Below are positions 1 to 4,707 of a stretch of 7,398 nucleotides of DNA, in pieces (the first letter of the stretch is position 1; each line of letters begins with the position of its first letter). Origin of the DNA: Chloroflexota bacterium (lineage in GTDB: Bacteria; Chloroflexota; UBA6077); the NCBI GenBank assembly GCA_021788565.1, contig JAJYKO010000250.1:1-7398 (forward strand), given 5' to 3'. Below the pieces are notes generated by a model. The model saw only the letters and a list, made by a program, of their open reading frames with translations, did not search any database and was not told where the DNA came from. The position numbers were made by a program, and so were the translations under genes.

Positions 1-122
1 GCACGCAGCCCATTATCCGGCGCCCGCCGCCCATGCTTGGCGAGCATACCGACGAGGTGCTGGAGAGCCTGGGGTACTCCGAGGAGCAGATCGCGAATAT
101 GCACGAGAAGGGAGCCGTGTAG
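1..122 (+). CDS. CaiB/BaiF family CoA-transferase, C-terminal end (partial)
   Basis: Only the last 39 codons are present, read from base 3 to the TAG at 120-122. The tail reads PPPMLGEHTDEVLESLGYSE followed by EQIANMHEKGAV. This is the usual ending of family III (CaiB/BaiF, formyl-CoA transferase-like) CoA-transferases: a proline-rich strand, the conserved LGEHTDEVL helix start, and a short terminal helix with a GYSxEQI motif. The enzyme moves CoA between carboxylic acids in the cytosol; nothing here shows the substrate. The catalytic aspartate and the N-terminal Rossmann part lie outside the window. The next gene starts about 390 bases downstream, so this ends its transcription unit. Recognition rests on the tail motif alone, which is quite characteristic. 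Confidence 0.85.
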   Translation, partial: TQPIIRRPPPMLGEHTDEVLESLGYSEEQIANMHEKGAV

Positions 123-440
123 CGAGGCAGTTAGAGGGCGCGTGCCTGCTCCGCCTCCGCTCCAGAACGGGTAGGGTAGGGCCGCTATCCCCACCCGGAA
201 CTCGCTCTGCCAGTGCGGGATTGGTGCCGACTCTTCATGCCCGGGCTGTGGACTTGGCCGCTGACGACTCAGCTCAGTCGCCCTAGAGCCGCGCGGGTCT
301 GGTCGAGGGTGCTTGTGGCCACCCGCGTAGGTCCGGGTGTTCGCATCAATGCGATGGCCGGAAGCCATGCCAAGCCGCTCCCCATGCTACCCTCTTGATA
401 ACGCCGGCTACTGATGCCCGGGACTCAGAACTTCGATACG
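123..440. other. Intergenic stretch without a convincing gene
   Basis: About 320 bases between the CoA-transferase stop and the promoter of the first toxin-antitoxin operon. A 61-codon open frame on the + strand (213-398) has no ribosome binding site and atypical composition. Its end (VGPGVRINAMAG, about 326-364) faintly resembles the GVRVNAIAPG segment of short-chain dehydrogenases, so a decayed fragment is possible but not demonstrated. I see no clear terminator hairpin with a T-run and no RNA gene. Confidence 0.4.
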
Positions 441-469
441 TTGCGGCACGTCAGTGCGCCGGTTACAAT
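441..469 (+). promoter_or_regulatory. Candidate sigma70-type promoter of the first toxin-antitoxin operon
   Basis: A TTGCGG hexamer (441-446) and a TACAAT hexamer (464-469) are separated by exactly 17 bases. The -10 box matches TATAAT at five of six positions; the -35 box matches at only three. Transcription would start near 476, about 37 bases before the chosen ATG at 513. The pentamer ACAAT is repeated directly at 465-469 and 474-478, overlapping the likely start. A ribbon-helix-helix antitoxin that represses its own operon could bind there, but that is inference. Confidence 0.45.
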
Positions 470-512
470 GAAGACAATAGCGACACGTAGCAGACTGAGA
501 AAGGACATCGCG

Positions 513-875
513 ATGGCATCCCCCGTGAGCCTGCGTCTTCCCAAAGAGATGGCCGAGAAGGTGCGCAGAATCGCCGCATCGGAGCACCGATCTACCGCTG
601 AAATGGTGAGGGTGTTGACCGAGGAGGCGATCAAGATGCGTGAGTTCCCCGACATCGTCTTCACCAGCGGACCCACCGGACGTCGGGCAACCTTCAGAGA
701 CGGGTTGGATATCTGGGAAGTCATCGAACCTTACCTGCTGAGTGGGAAGGACTGGCTGGTCCTGCGGCAAAGCTACCCCGAAGTGGATGAGGCCGTACTC
801 CGCGCCGCGGTACGCTACTACGAGAGCTATCCGGAAGAGATCGAGGCGCGCATCGCCCTCAATCAGCCATCGTGA
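513..875 (+). CDS. Antitoxin: ribbon-helix-helix N-terminus fused to a DUF433 domain
   Basis: A 120-residue protein. Residues 5-9 (VSLRL) form the DNA-binding strand of a ribbon-helix-helix fold, followed by two helices (about 11-23 and 27-43, with STAEMVRVLTEEA). After a linker, residues 64-115 form a DUF433 domain: GLDIWEVIEPYLLSG, then SYPEVDEAVLRAAVRYYESY, then the PEEIEARIALN tail. DUF433 proteins are antitoxins of DUF5615 PIN-like toxins, and the RHH part probably autoregulates the operon. The start at 513 is chosen because AGAAAGGA lies just upstream and the protein then begins at the RHH strand; an in-frame ATG at 414 would add 33 unstructured residues. The stop TGA overlaps the GTG start of the toxin (GTGA), so translation is coupled. 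Specific DNA and toxin contacts are inferred. Confidence 0.85.
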   Translation: MASPVSLRLPKEMAEKVRRIAASEHRSTAEMVRVLTEEAIKMREFPDIVFTSGPTGRRATFRDGLDIWEVIEPYLLSGKDWLVLRQSYPEVDEAVLRAAVRYYESYPEEIEARIALNQPS

Positions 876-1240
876 GCCTGGCCTTCTTGCTGGACGAGGA
901 TGTCAGCTATCGCGTGGCTGAGGGGTTGCGCCAGCGCGGTGTGGATGCCGTCTCCGTCCATGAAATGGGCCGAGCCAACAGCCGGGTGTTTGATGAAGAT
1001 CAACTTGTCTTCGCCACGAGCGCCGGTCGCGCGCTGTTCACCTACAATCGGGCGGATTACCAGGTGTTGGACGCGATGTGGCGCATGGAGGGCCGAACCC
1101 ACGCAGGCATACTCTGGTGCGCCGAGAGAAGTATCCCACGCCGCGCCATCGGCGATCTCGTTCGAGCCGTCGAGGCTTTCGCGGACCAACGCGATTCGAT
1201 CGATGGGATCTGCCTCGCGCTGCCACGCCTGCCCGATTAG
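872..1240 (+). CDS. Toxin: DUF5615 PIN-like ribonuclease-fold protein
   Basis: A 122-residue protein starting with GTG inside the stop of the preceding antitoxin. The N-terminus FLLDEDVSYRVAEGLRQRG is the DUF5615 signature: a strand ending in D8-E9-D10 and a helix. Later come VDAVSVHEMG, a second acidic cluster D41-E42-D43, and LFTYNRADYQVL (N59, D62), corresponding to the fourth PIN strand motif usually written T.D.DF. These acidic residues coordinate metal in PIN-fold ribonucleases, so an RNA-cleaving toxin is expected; the RNA target is unknown. All key positions look intact, length is normal for the family, and the 4-base overlap with an antitoxin is typical. The last 15 residues are weakly conserved. 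Confidence 0.85.
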   Translation: MSLAFLLDEDVSYRVAEGLRQRGVDAVSVHEMGRANSRVFDEDQLVFATSAGRALFTYNRADYQVLDAMWRMEGRTHAGILWCAERSIPRRAIGDLVRAVEAFADQRDSIDGICLALPRLPD

Positions 1241-1271
1241 CGCGGTTTCTCCACGAGCCAGGCGTCCATGG

Positions 1272-1330
1272 CCATATTATCAGCGCATCAAGCGGATCGT
1301 GGTATTATTGGCTCGCCAAGTCGAATATGG
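1272..1330 (+). promoter_or_regulatory. AT-rich spacer with an inverted repeat and -10-like boxes before the second toxin-antitoxin operon
   Basis: The 126-base gap between the two operons is the most AT-rich part of its neighbourhood. It contains CCATATT (1272-1278) and its exact inverse AATATGG (1324-1330), 45 bases apart, plus two copies of TATTAT (1275-1280 and 1303-1308), each one mismatch from a -10 box. No good -35 box is spaced correctly. A separate promoter or operator for the second operon is likely but not pinned down. Confidence 0.35.
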
Positions 1331-1366
1331 TGGTCTCCTGGTGAGAACCTTGTAGGAGAGATTGAC

Positions 1367-1627
1367 ATGAACTCCGACGAACTGATCGCGCGGTACATCG
1401 AGGCGGATCCCGAGTGGTCCACGCCGGGGGAAGCACACATCGTTGGGCATGGCGTGGAGGTTTGGGCGCTCATCAGCTACCTGCGGGTCATGAACGGAGA
1501 CGTCGACAAGGTGGCGTCCGCTCATCACCTGCCACGCGAGGCGGTCCAGGCTGCAGTGGCCTACTACAACCAGAATAAGAGACTGGTGGACGCCGAGATC
1601 GATCTCAAGACTATTTCGGCGGCGTAA
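1367..1627 (+). CDS. DUF433 family antitoxin (no RHH domain)
   Basis: An 86-residue protein. After an N-terminal ELIARYIEADPEW segment comes a DUF433 fold: EAHIVGHGVEVWALISYLR (22-40), a variable loop GDVDKVASAHHL, the helix PREAVQAAVAYYNQN (56-70), and a charged tail VDAEIDL. This is the branch of DUF433 that keeps V.VW.LI.YL but lacks the GKP.IRGTRIPV loop of classical members. The start is fixed by AGGAGAG at 1354-1360, six bases before ATG. A PIN-like toxin gene begins 4 bases after its stop. No ribbon-helix-helix is present, so DNA binding would have to come from the HTH-like DUF433 fold itself. Neutralisation of the following toxin is inferred from family and arrangement. Confidence 0.8.
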   Translation: MNSDELIARYIEADPEWSTPGEAHIVGHGVEVWALISYLRVMNGDVDKVASAHHLPREAVQAAVAYYNQNKRLVDAEIDLKTISAA

Positions 1628-1631
1628 TTTC

Positions 1632-2009
1632 GTGACCGCCCTACACCTGGACCATAACATAGCCCGCGACACCGGCGTATTCCTTCAGGCGCTGGGCCAC
1701 GACGTCAGCACGGCCCAGCGTGGCGGTCTCTCCCGGGCGGGTGATGACGAACACCTGCTGGTCGCGGCGCAACAGGGTCGGGTGGTGGTGACCCACAACA
1801 GAAGTGATTTCTATCTACTCCACGACGCATGGCGTCGCTGGTCCGATGCCTGGGGTATCAACTTCCGCCACGCGGGCATTCTGGTGATGAGCCCATGGCA
1901 ACCGCAGGCATCGGCTCGTGAACTGGACAAGTTCCTACGGAGCGGCGTATCCCTACTCAATGAACTCTACGACTGGAAGCCCAGCCGTGGCTGGGTTCGC
2001 CGCCCGTAG
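1632..2009 (+). CDS. Toxin: DUF5615 PIN-like protein with a divergent first motif
   Basis: A 125-residue protein with a GTG start 4 bases after the antitoxin stop. It opens with TALHLDHNIARDTGVFLQAL, where the family usually shows LLDEN or LLDED: D7 is kept, E is replaced by H8, and N9 is one of the accepted third residues. LGHDVSTAQRGGLSRAGDDEHLL carries the second acidic cluster (D38-D39-E40). VVVTHNRSDFYLLH (N56, D59, F60) is the standard fourth-strand motif. The C-terminus HAGILVMSP plus a helix is also typical. It is probably a PIN-fold ribonuclease toxin paired with the DUF433 protein upstream. Its 3' end faces a third DUF433 gene on the other strand, 16 bases away. CCCAGC and GCTGGG inside its last codons (1979-1994) can form a short hairpin. 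Confidence 0.82.
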   Translation: MTALHLDHNIARDTGVFLQALGHDVSTAQRGGLSRAGDDEHLLVAAQQGRVVVTHNRSDFYLLHDAWRRWSDAWGINFRHAGILVMSPWQPQASARELDKFLRSGVSLLNELYDWKPSRGWVRRP

Positions 2010-2025
2010 TTGGCAGCCCGGGCGC

Positions 2026-2223
2026 TCATCCCTGGTAGGCTAGCGCCGCCCGGATGTCCTTCATCTGCAGTCGCGGGTACTCGTTCAGGATTTCGCTCTC
2101 CGAGACTCCCTGGGACAACATTCGAACGATCAGTTCGACCGGAATCCTGGTGCCACGTATGATCGGCTTGCCGACCATGATCTCTGGATCGATGACTACG
2201 CGTTCCTCCAGTTCTCTGCCCAT
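2026..2223 (-). CDS. Orphan DUF433 family antitoxin (classical type, short C-terminus)
   Basis: 65 residues from the ATG at 2223. The sequence is textbook DUF433: VVIDPEIMVGKPIIRGTRIP (9-28), VELIVRMLSQGVSESEILNE, and YPRLQMKDIRAALAYQG. AAAAGG at 2232-2237, eight bases before ATG, favours this start over the GTG at 2232, which would leave no room for a ribosome binding site. Family members usually continue the last helix for several residues beyond ALAY; here a stop follows after QG, so the C-terminus is probably clipped. No DUF5615 toxin follows on this strand: the DNA ahead is the 3' end of the convergent toxin. It may be a solitary antitoxin acting on a distant or neighbouring toxin, or the remnant of a lost pair. 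Confidence 0.82.
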   Translation of the reverse strand: MGRELEERVVIDPEIMVGKPIIRGTRIPVELIVRMLSQGVSESEILNEYPRLQMKDIRAALAYQG

Positions 2224-2270
2224 GTGTGTCACCTTTTCTACTTCGACAGTCCAAATTCGCCCGTCATCAA

Positions 2271-2299
2271 AGTCTAATCTGTCCTGCAGAGGGCGTCAA
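2271..2299 (-). promoter_or_regulatory. Sigma70-type promoter of the orphan DUF433 gene
   Basis: Read on the - strand: TTGACG (2294-2299), 17 bases, then TAGACT (2271-2276). The -35 box matches TTGACA at five of six positions and the -10 box matches TATAAT at four. Transcription would begin near 2264, giving a leader of about 40 bases before the ATG at 2223. This is the best-looking promoter in the window and argues that the orphan antitoxin is expressed. Confidence 0.5.
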
Positions 2300-2493
2300 A
2301 GCTTGTTCCACTCACCGCGTGAATGATCTGCCCATCTCCCCTGCCGTTCACGAGGATGGGTGGGACGCCTGTACCGACGGATGGCTCTCGGGACGTTATC
2401 AATGTGAGGGGAGAGGAGCGCACCGGACGAGCCCTGGAGGCAGTGGTCGGGGGACCCAACGTTCTCAGGTTATGAAGCAAATGCCCCGCTCCG

Positions 2494-3252
2494 CTACTCG
2501 CTCTCGGCGGTATGGTCCTCAGCCATTATTCCCTTCGGGACCTCTTCGATTGAATACTCGCTCTTCCAGTCGGCAAGTTCTCGTCTGGCAAATCCTGTTT
2601 GCTCCGTTCGCGACTTGTGGAAGCCAGTCAAGATGGGACCGAGATGTAGCGAGTCCCTAAAGGCCTTCTGTGGGCGTACTCCTTGCTGCCGAAGCACATG
2701 CCGAATATGCCTCTTGGCCCATGTTAGTTCATATAGGCTAGACAGAATGGCCCGCAAATCATCCTCGGGCAAGTCCGTGGGTGTGCCATCCTCCAGGGTT
2801 TTCGAAGGGACTGGGTAGAACAGCCCATCAGGCATCTCGTACAGGATAATCGGCTTCAAGACAAATTCGTCAAGCACATTGGGGCGCAGTTTCAAAGTGA
2901 AGTGCGGCGGTTCTGGCGTGTCAATCCAGATCACGGATAGCTTCTGGATTTGGGCATCGTCTATTAGGATGCCGCTTGGCCCCTTGATCGCGTCGCACAG
3001 CAACTTGGCATAGTTGTCGAGATCGGCTAATTCAGGTGTCTCAAGGCGCTTCTGCTGATCAAGATAGAGGTCCCATTCCGCCAATACCTCACCGAAAAAC
3101 AGGTACCACGGGTTTCCTAGGGCAGTATGTATCTGCTCAACGAATGCCCTACCTTTCTGAGCATTCCCATACGGAACGGGCGCAAAGTTGAACTCTCGTT
3201 CGAAGTCGCCAATGAGCGGACCCCCGTCCGGGACATCCACCCGCAGACTCAT
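2494..3252 (-). CDS. RusA-family Holliday-junction resolvase-like nuclease with a long C-terminal extension
   Basis: 252 residues. Residues 71-105 contain the RusA core: ETPELADLDNYAKLLCDAIK, then GPSGILIDDAQIQKL. Escherichia coli RusA needs D70, D72, K76 and D91; here D77, D79, K83 and D98 stand at exactly the same spacing, so the active site looks complete. RusA cuts four-way DNA junctions as a dimer. Classical RusA is about 120 residues; this protein ends its RusA part near residue 125 and continues about 125 more residues (FVLKPIILYEMPDGLFYPVP, then a charged helical region with RHIRHVLRQQG) that I do not recognise. The start ATG lies 2 bases after the stop of a small ORF, suggesting coupling. 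Base composition is lower in GC (57, 47 and 50 percent in three 60-base lines I counted) than the methyltransferase gene (67 percent in one line), consistent with acquisition. No phage structural genes are nearby. Confidence 0.75.
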   Translation of the reverse strand: MSLRVDVPDGGPLIGDFEREFNFAPVPYGNAQKGRAFVEQIHTALGNPWYLFFGEVLAEWDLYLDQQKRLETPELADLDNYAKLLCDAIKGPSGILIDDAQIQKLSVIWIDTPEPPHFTLKLRPNVLDEFVLKPIILYEMPDGLFYPVPSKTLEDGTPTDLPEDDLRAILSSLYELTWAKRHIRHVLRQQGVRPQKAFRDSLHLGPILTGFHKSRTEQTGFARRELADWKSEYSIEEVPKGIMAEDHTAESE

Positions 3253-3254
3253 GA

Positions 3255-3416
3255 TTAGTTCCGCCTTCCCAGTATCTGATCAACCTCTCCGAGTTCTCTC
3301 AGGAGGTTGCCCCGCAGGGGCTCAAGCGCCTTTCGCCCAACAGCAGGGCGTCTGATATCAGGTCGGCTTTCGAGGGACAGAACGTTCCCCGCCGCGATCT
3401 GGTCCCATCGAGACAC
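3255..3416 (-). CDS. Small hypothetical protein (53 aa) immediately upstream of the RusA-like gene
   Basis: A GTG-started ORF whose TAA ends 2 bases before the ATG of the nuclease gene. The peptide begins MSRWDQIAAGNVLSLESRPD and ends GNLLRELGEVDQILGRRN. It is charged, lacks low complexity, and its last 20 residues would form an amphipathic helix. The frame is open from 3433 down to 3257. The ribosome binding site is weak (GAGCAGG just before GTG). I recognise no family. The tight spacing suggests an operon partner of the nuclease, for example a partner subunit or a leader peptide for coupled translation. It could also be the surviving end of a longer protein, since a TAG cuts the same frame at 3432-3434. 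Confidence 0.42.
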   Translation of the reverse strand: MSRWDQIAAGNVLSLESRPDIRRPAVGRKALEPLRGNLLRELGEVDQILGRRN

Positions 3417-3593
3417 CGCCTGCTCGCCCCGCTATAGTCGGGCTGCCATCTGCCGATGCCGTTGATGTGGGCTTCGTTCACCCGTGAACATCGCCTACTT
3501 ACCCAAGCCGGCCAGACAACCGCGCCCGACCATGGAGATTCTGATCTGTAAAGAACAAGGGAAAGCCTTTCGACTCTCCCCCTCGGCTGTTGC

Positions 3594-3740
3594 TTATCGA
3601 TGGCGGCTACGTGCCTGCCCTGGCTGCCTGGCCCTCGACTGATGTCTCTGCCAGCCAATCTGGTAGCCGAAGACCAAGACCGACAGGATGAGGGCTGCAA
3701 TTGCGATCGTATCGCCGCCAACCTGCAGGTATATGGTCAT
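3594..3740 (-). CDS. Small single-span membrane protein (hypothetical)
   Basis: 48 residues from the ATG at 3740: MTIYLQVGGDTIAIAALILS, then VLVFGYQIGWQRHQSRARQP and a basic tail. Residues about 10-29 (DTIAIAALILSVLVFGYQIG) form one convincing hydrophobic helix followed by a positively charged tail, giving a cytoplasmic C-terminus by the positive-inside rule. GGAGG stands three bases before ATG, which is close; an in-frame GTG at 3788 would add 16 residues. Such one-helix starts also open longer membrane proteins, so this could be a truncated N-terminus. It lies 178 bases upstream of the small ORF that precedes the nuclease gene and may share its transcript. No function assigned. Confidence 0.35.
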   Translation of the reverse strand: MTIYLQVGGDTIAIAALILSVLVFGYQIGWQRHQSRARQPGQARSRHR

Positions 3741-3812
3741 ATTCCTCCAGGTGTCTTTAGCTAACTCATGGAAACAGCTCGAAAACACCGACTTGGAAGG
3801 CCTGCAATACCC

Positions 3813-3953
3813 CTAGCCTCTGCCGGCCTCTACCTCAAAAGGTTCCCAGCCAGGCAGCGCGAAACGGATGGACTGGTCCTCGTCTGAAGCCCAAACCGGC
3901 ACTCCCGCCCGCTCCGGCTCGCGGCGGTTGTCCTCAACCCTAAGACCATCGAT
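3813..3953 (-). pseudogene. Possible C-terminal fragment of an unidentified protein
   Basis: The - strand is open from 4076 to the TAG at 3813. Its last 46 residues read like a real protein end (DGLRVEDNRREPERAGVPVW, then ASDEDQSIRFALPGWEPFEV). The upstream part of the same frame lies antisense to the ComM remnant and looks random, so only the end is listed. No start with a ribosome binding site is seen. I cannot name the family. It may be chance coding potential in GC-rich DNA. Confidence 0.25.
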
Positions 3954-3991
3954 CTGCCCCGCAGCTTCAGCGCAGTGGCGCGACGGAGGTT

Positions 3992-4150
3992 CCCGATTTT
4001 CGCCATTCTTCTTGCGCAACGCACGTTCGATCCCTTTCGCCGCAGAGGGCGGGTCCTCCCGGTTCGGGCAAGACACTCCTTGCCCGTGCGATGCCCTCCA
4101 TCCTGCCTACGACTTCGGTGGACAAGATGCTGCGGGTGACCAGGGTCCAG
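3992..4150 (+). pseudogene. ComM/YifB (Mg-chelatase-like AAA+ ATPase) remnant around the Walker A motif
   Basis: The + strand encodes GPPGSGKTLLARAMPSILP (4052-4108), followed by TTSVDKMLRVTRV. This matches the Walker A region of ComM/YifB ATPases (GPPGSGKTMLARxLPxILPPL...EMLEVT..YS). Upstream in the same frame is PDF (3992-4000) and HVRSL, echoing PDFADV.GQEHVKRAL of the same family; in the next frame 4021-4053 gives ARSIPFAAEGG, echoing RALEVAAAGGHN, so a frameshift lies before the Walker motif. The distance from PDF to GPP is about nine residues shorter than usual. Nothing recognisable follows 4150, and there is no start codon or ribosome binding site. ComM is a helicase acting in natural transformation; this copy is dead. 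About 50 of roughly 500 residues survive. Confidence 0.6.
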
Positions 4151-4303
4151 GAGGCGCGATGTCCTTCGCATCGGCCATTGCCGATGGCACGTTGGCACCT
4201 GTCATCCTTAGGCGCGGAGAGGCGAAAAATCTCTCCGGTGATGCGCAGGAACCGGGAGATCCTTCGCCTCAGCCGCGCTCTGGCTGCTGCGAAAACGAAT
4301 CGC

Positions 4304-4331
4304 GGGCCGGCAGAGCCGCCGGCCCCTACAG
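4304..4331 (+). repeat. Palindromic repeat: 8-bp hairpin followed by CCTACA (copy 1)
   Basis: GGGCCGGC (4304-4311), loop AGAGCC, GCCGGCCC (4318-4325), then CCTACAG. The second copy at 6477-6504 has the same plan: 8-bp stem, 6-base loop AGGGCC, CCTACA. Stem bases differ but compensate, which points to selection for pairing or to members of one repeat family. Confidence 0.6.
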
Positions 4332-4377
4332 GGTTTCATTCGTCACAGGCGGGCCCCTGGGCCATGGGTTGCTGTTC

Positions 4378-4422
4378 AGAAACTTCACAGTTTCTGTGCT
4401 TCGCACAGGGTTCCTGGAACCC
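4378..4422 (+). repeat. Three adjacent hairpins inside the MITE-like element
   Basis: AGAAACT/AGTTTCT (4378-4384/4389-4395, loop TCAC), CTGTGC/GCACAG (4394-4399/4403-4408, loop TTC) and GGGTT/AACCC (4408-4412/4418-4422, loop CCTGG) follow one another with almost no spacer. As RNA they would stack into a rod of three stem-loops. Confidence 0.6.
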
Positions 4423-4446
4423 TGGGGTACTCAGGATGACAGGGGC

Positions 4447-4695
4447 CTAGCGGTCATCGTGGTCTTTGTGGCTCGTAAGGTCGATCTGGCGGAGGCGCGC
4501 GGGGTCGGCGAGGATGTCGATCTCGACGATCTTCCCGCGCGCGACCGTGAAGCCCATGACCGATAGTGGCCGTCCATCCGGAAGCGACGCGACGATTCCG
4601 GGTGTCCCGTTCACCAGTACTGGTCGCGCGAAGCCGGCGAGCCGAGCGAAGGCGAGCGCTTGCTCCGCTACTGGCCGGGCGCCGTGGATCTCAAC
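4447..4695 (-). pseudogene. ECF41-type sigma factor (SigJ-like), C-terminal remnant
   Basis: The - strand ends RPVAEQALAFARLAGFARPV, then LVNGTPGIVASLPDGR, PLSVMGFTVARGKIVEIDIL and ADPARLRQIDL before TAG at 4447. This is the SnoaL-like C-terminal extension characteristic of ECF41 (SigJ-like) extracytoplasmic sigma factors, which regulates sigma activity. Upstream of about 4695 the frame stays open but no longer resembles the family: sigma domains 2 and 4 and the first part of the SnoaL domain are missing, and the opposite strand now encodes a decarboxylase fragment. It is therefore a truncated, non-functional gene. ECF41 genes typically sit beside carboxymuconolactone decarboxylase, oxidoreductase or epimerase genes, which fits the neighbour. 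The MITE-like element begins 3 bases beyond the stop. Confidence 0.7.
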
Positions 4696-4707
4696 CAGTG
4701 CGCCAGG

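Larger units (their letters stand above)
4198..4443. mobile_element. MITE-like element of about 246 bp with terminal inverted repeats
   Basis: Outer ends CCTGTCATCCTTAG (4198-4211) and CTCAGGATGACAGG (4430-4443) are inverse complements at 13 of 14 positions. The interior has no gene and is full of paired segments. ATCTCTCCGG (near 4228-4237) faces CCGGGAGAT (near 4252-4260). ACGAAT/ATTCGT (4295-4300/4338-4343) encloses an 8-bp hairpin (4304-4325). Three hairpins in direct succession occupy 4378-4422. No transposase is present, so movement would need one elsewhere. It lies 48 bases after the ComM remnant and 3 bases before the stop codon of the sigma factor remnant. I see no clear target-site duplication. 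The TCATCCT...AGGATGA ends resemble dispersed repeats common in environmental bacterial genomes. Confidence 0.5.

Noticed and set aside
213..398. 61-codon + strand open frame with a short-chain dehydrogenase-like GPGVRINAMAG segment
   Set aside because: Only about 12 residues resemble the family, the YxxxK motif is absent, and there is no ribosome binding site; too little to call a remnant.
2323..2475. 50-codon + strand ORF with a plausible end (ALEAVVGGPNVLRL), and a 68-codon ORF opposite to it
   Set aside because: Neither has a ribosome binding site or a recognisable family, and they overlap on opposite strands; probably leftover composition bias.
3307..3319. GCCCC-GCA-GGGGC hairpin as a terminator
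   Set aside because: Only five pairs, no T-run, and it lies inside the small ORF ahead of the nuclease gene.
3532..3642. 36-codon + strand ORF starting MEILICKEQGKAF
   Set aside because: No ribosome binding site, and it overlaps the end of the small membrane ORF on the other strand.
3868..4566. Long + strand open frame of 232 codons
   Set aside because: It runs through the ComM remnant in the wrong frame, the structured repeat and the antisense of the sigma remnant; no family or start signal.
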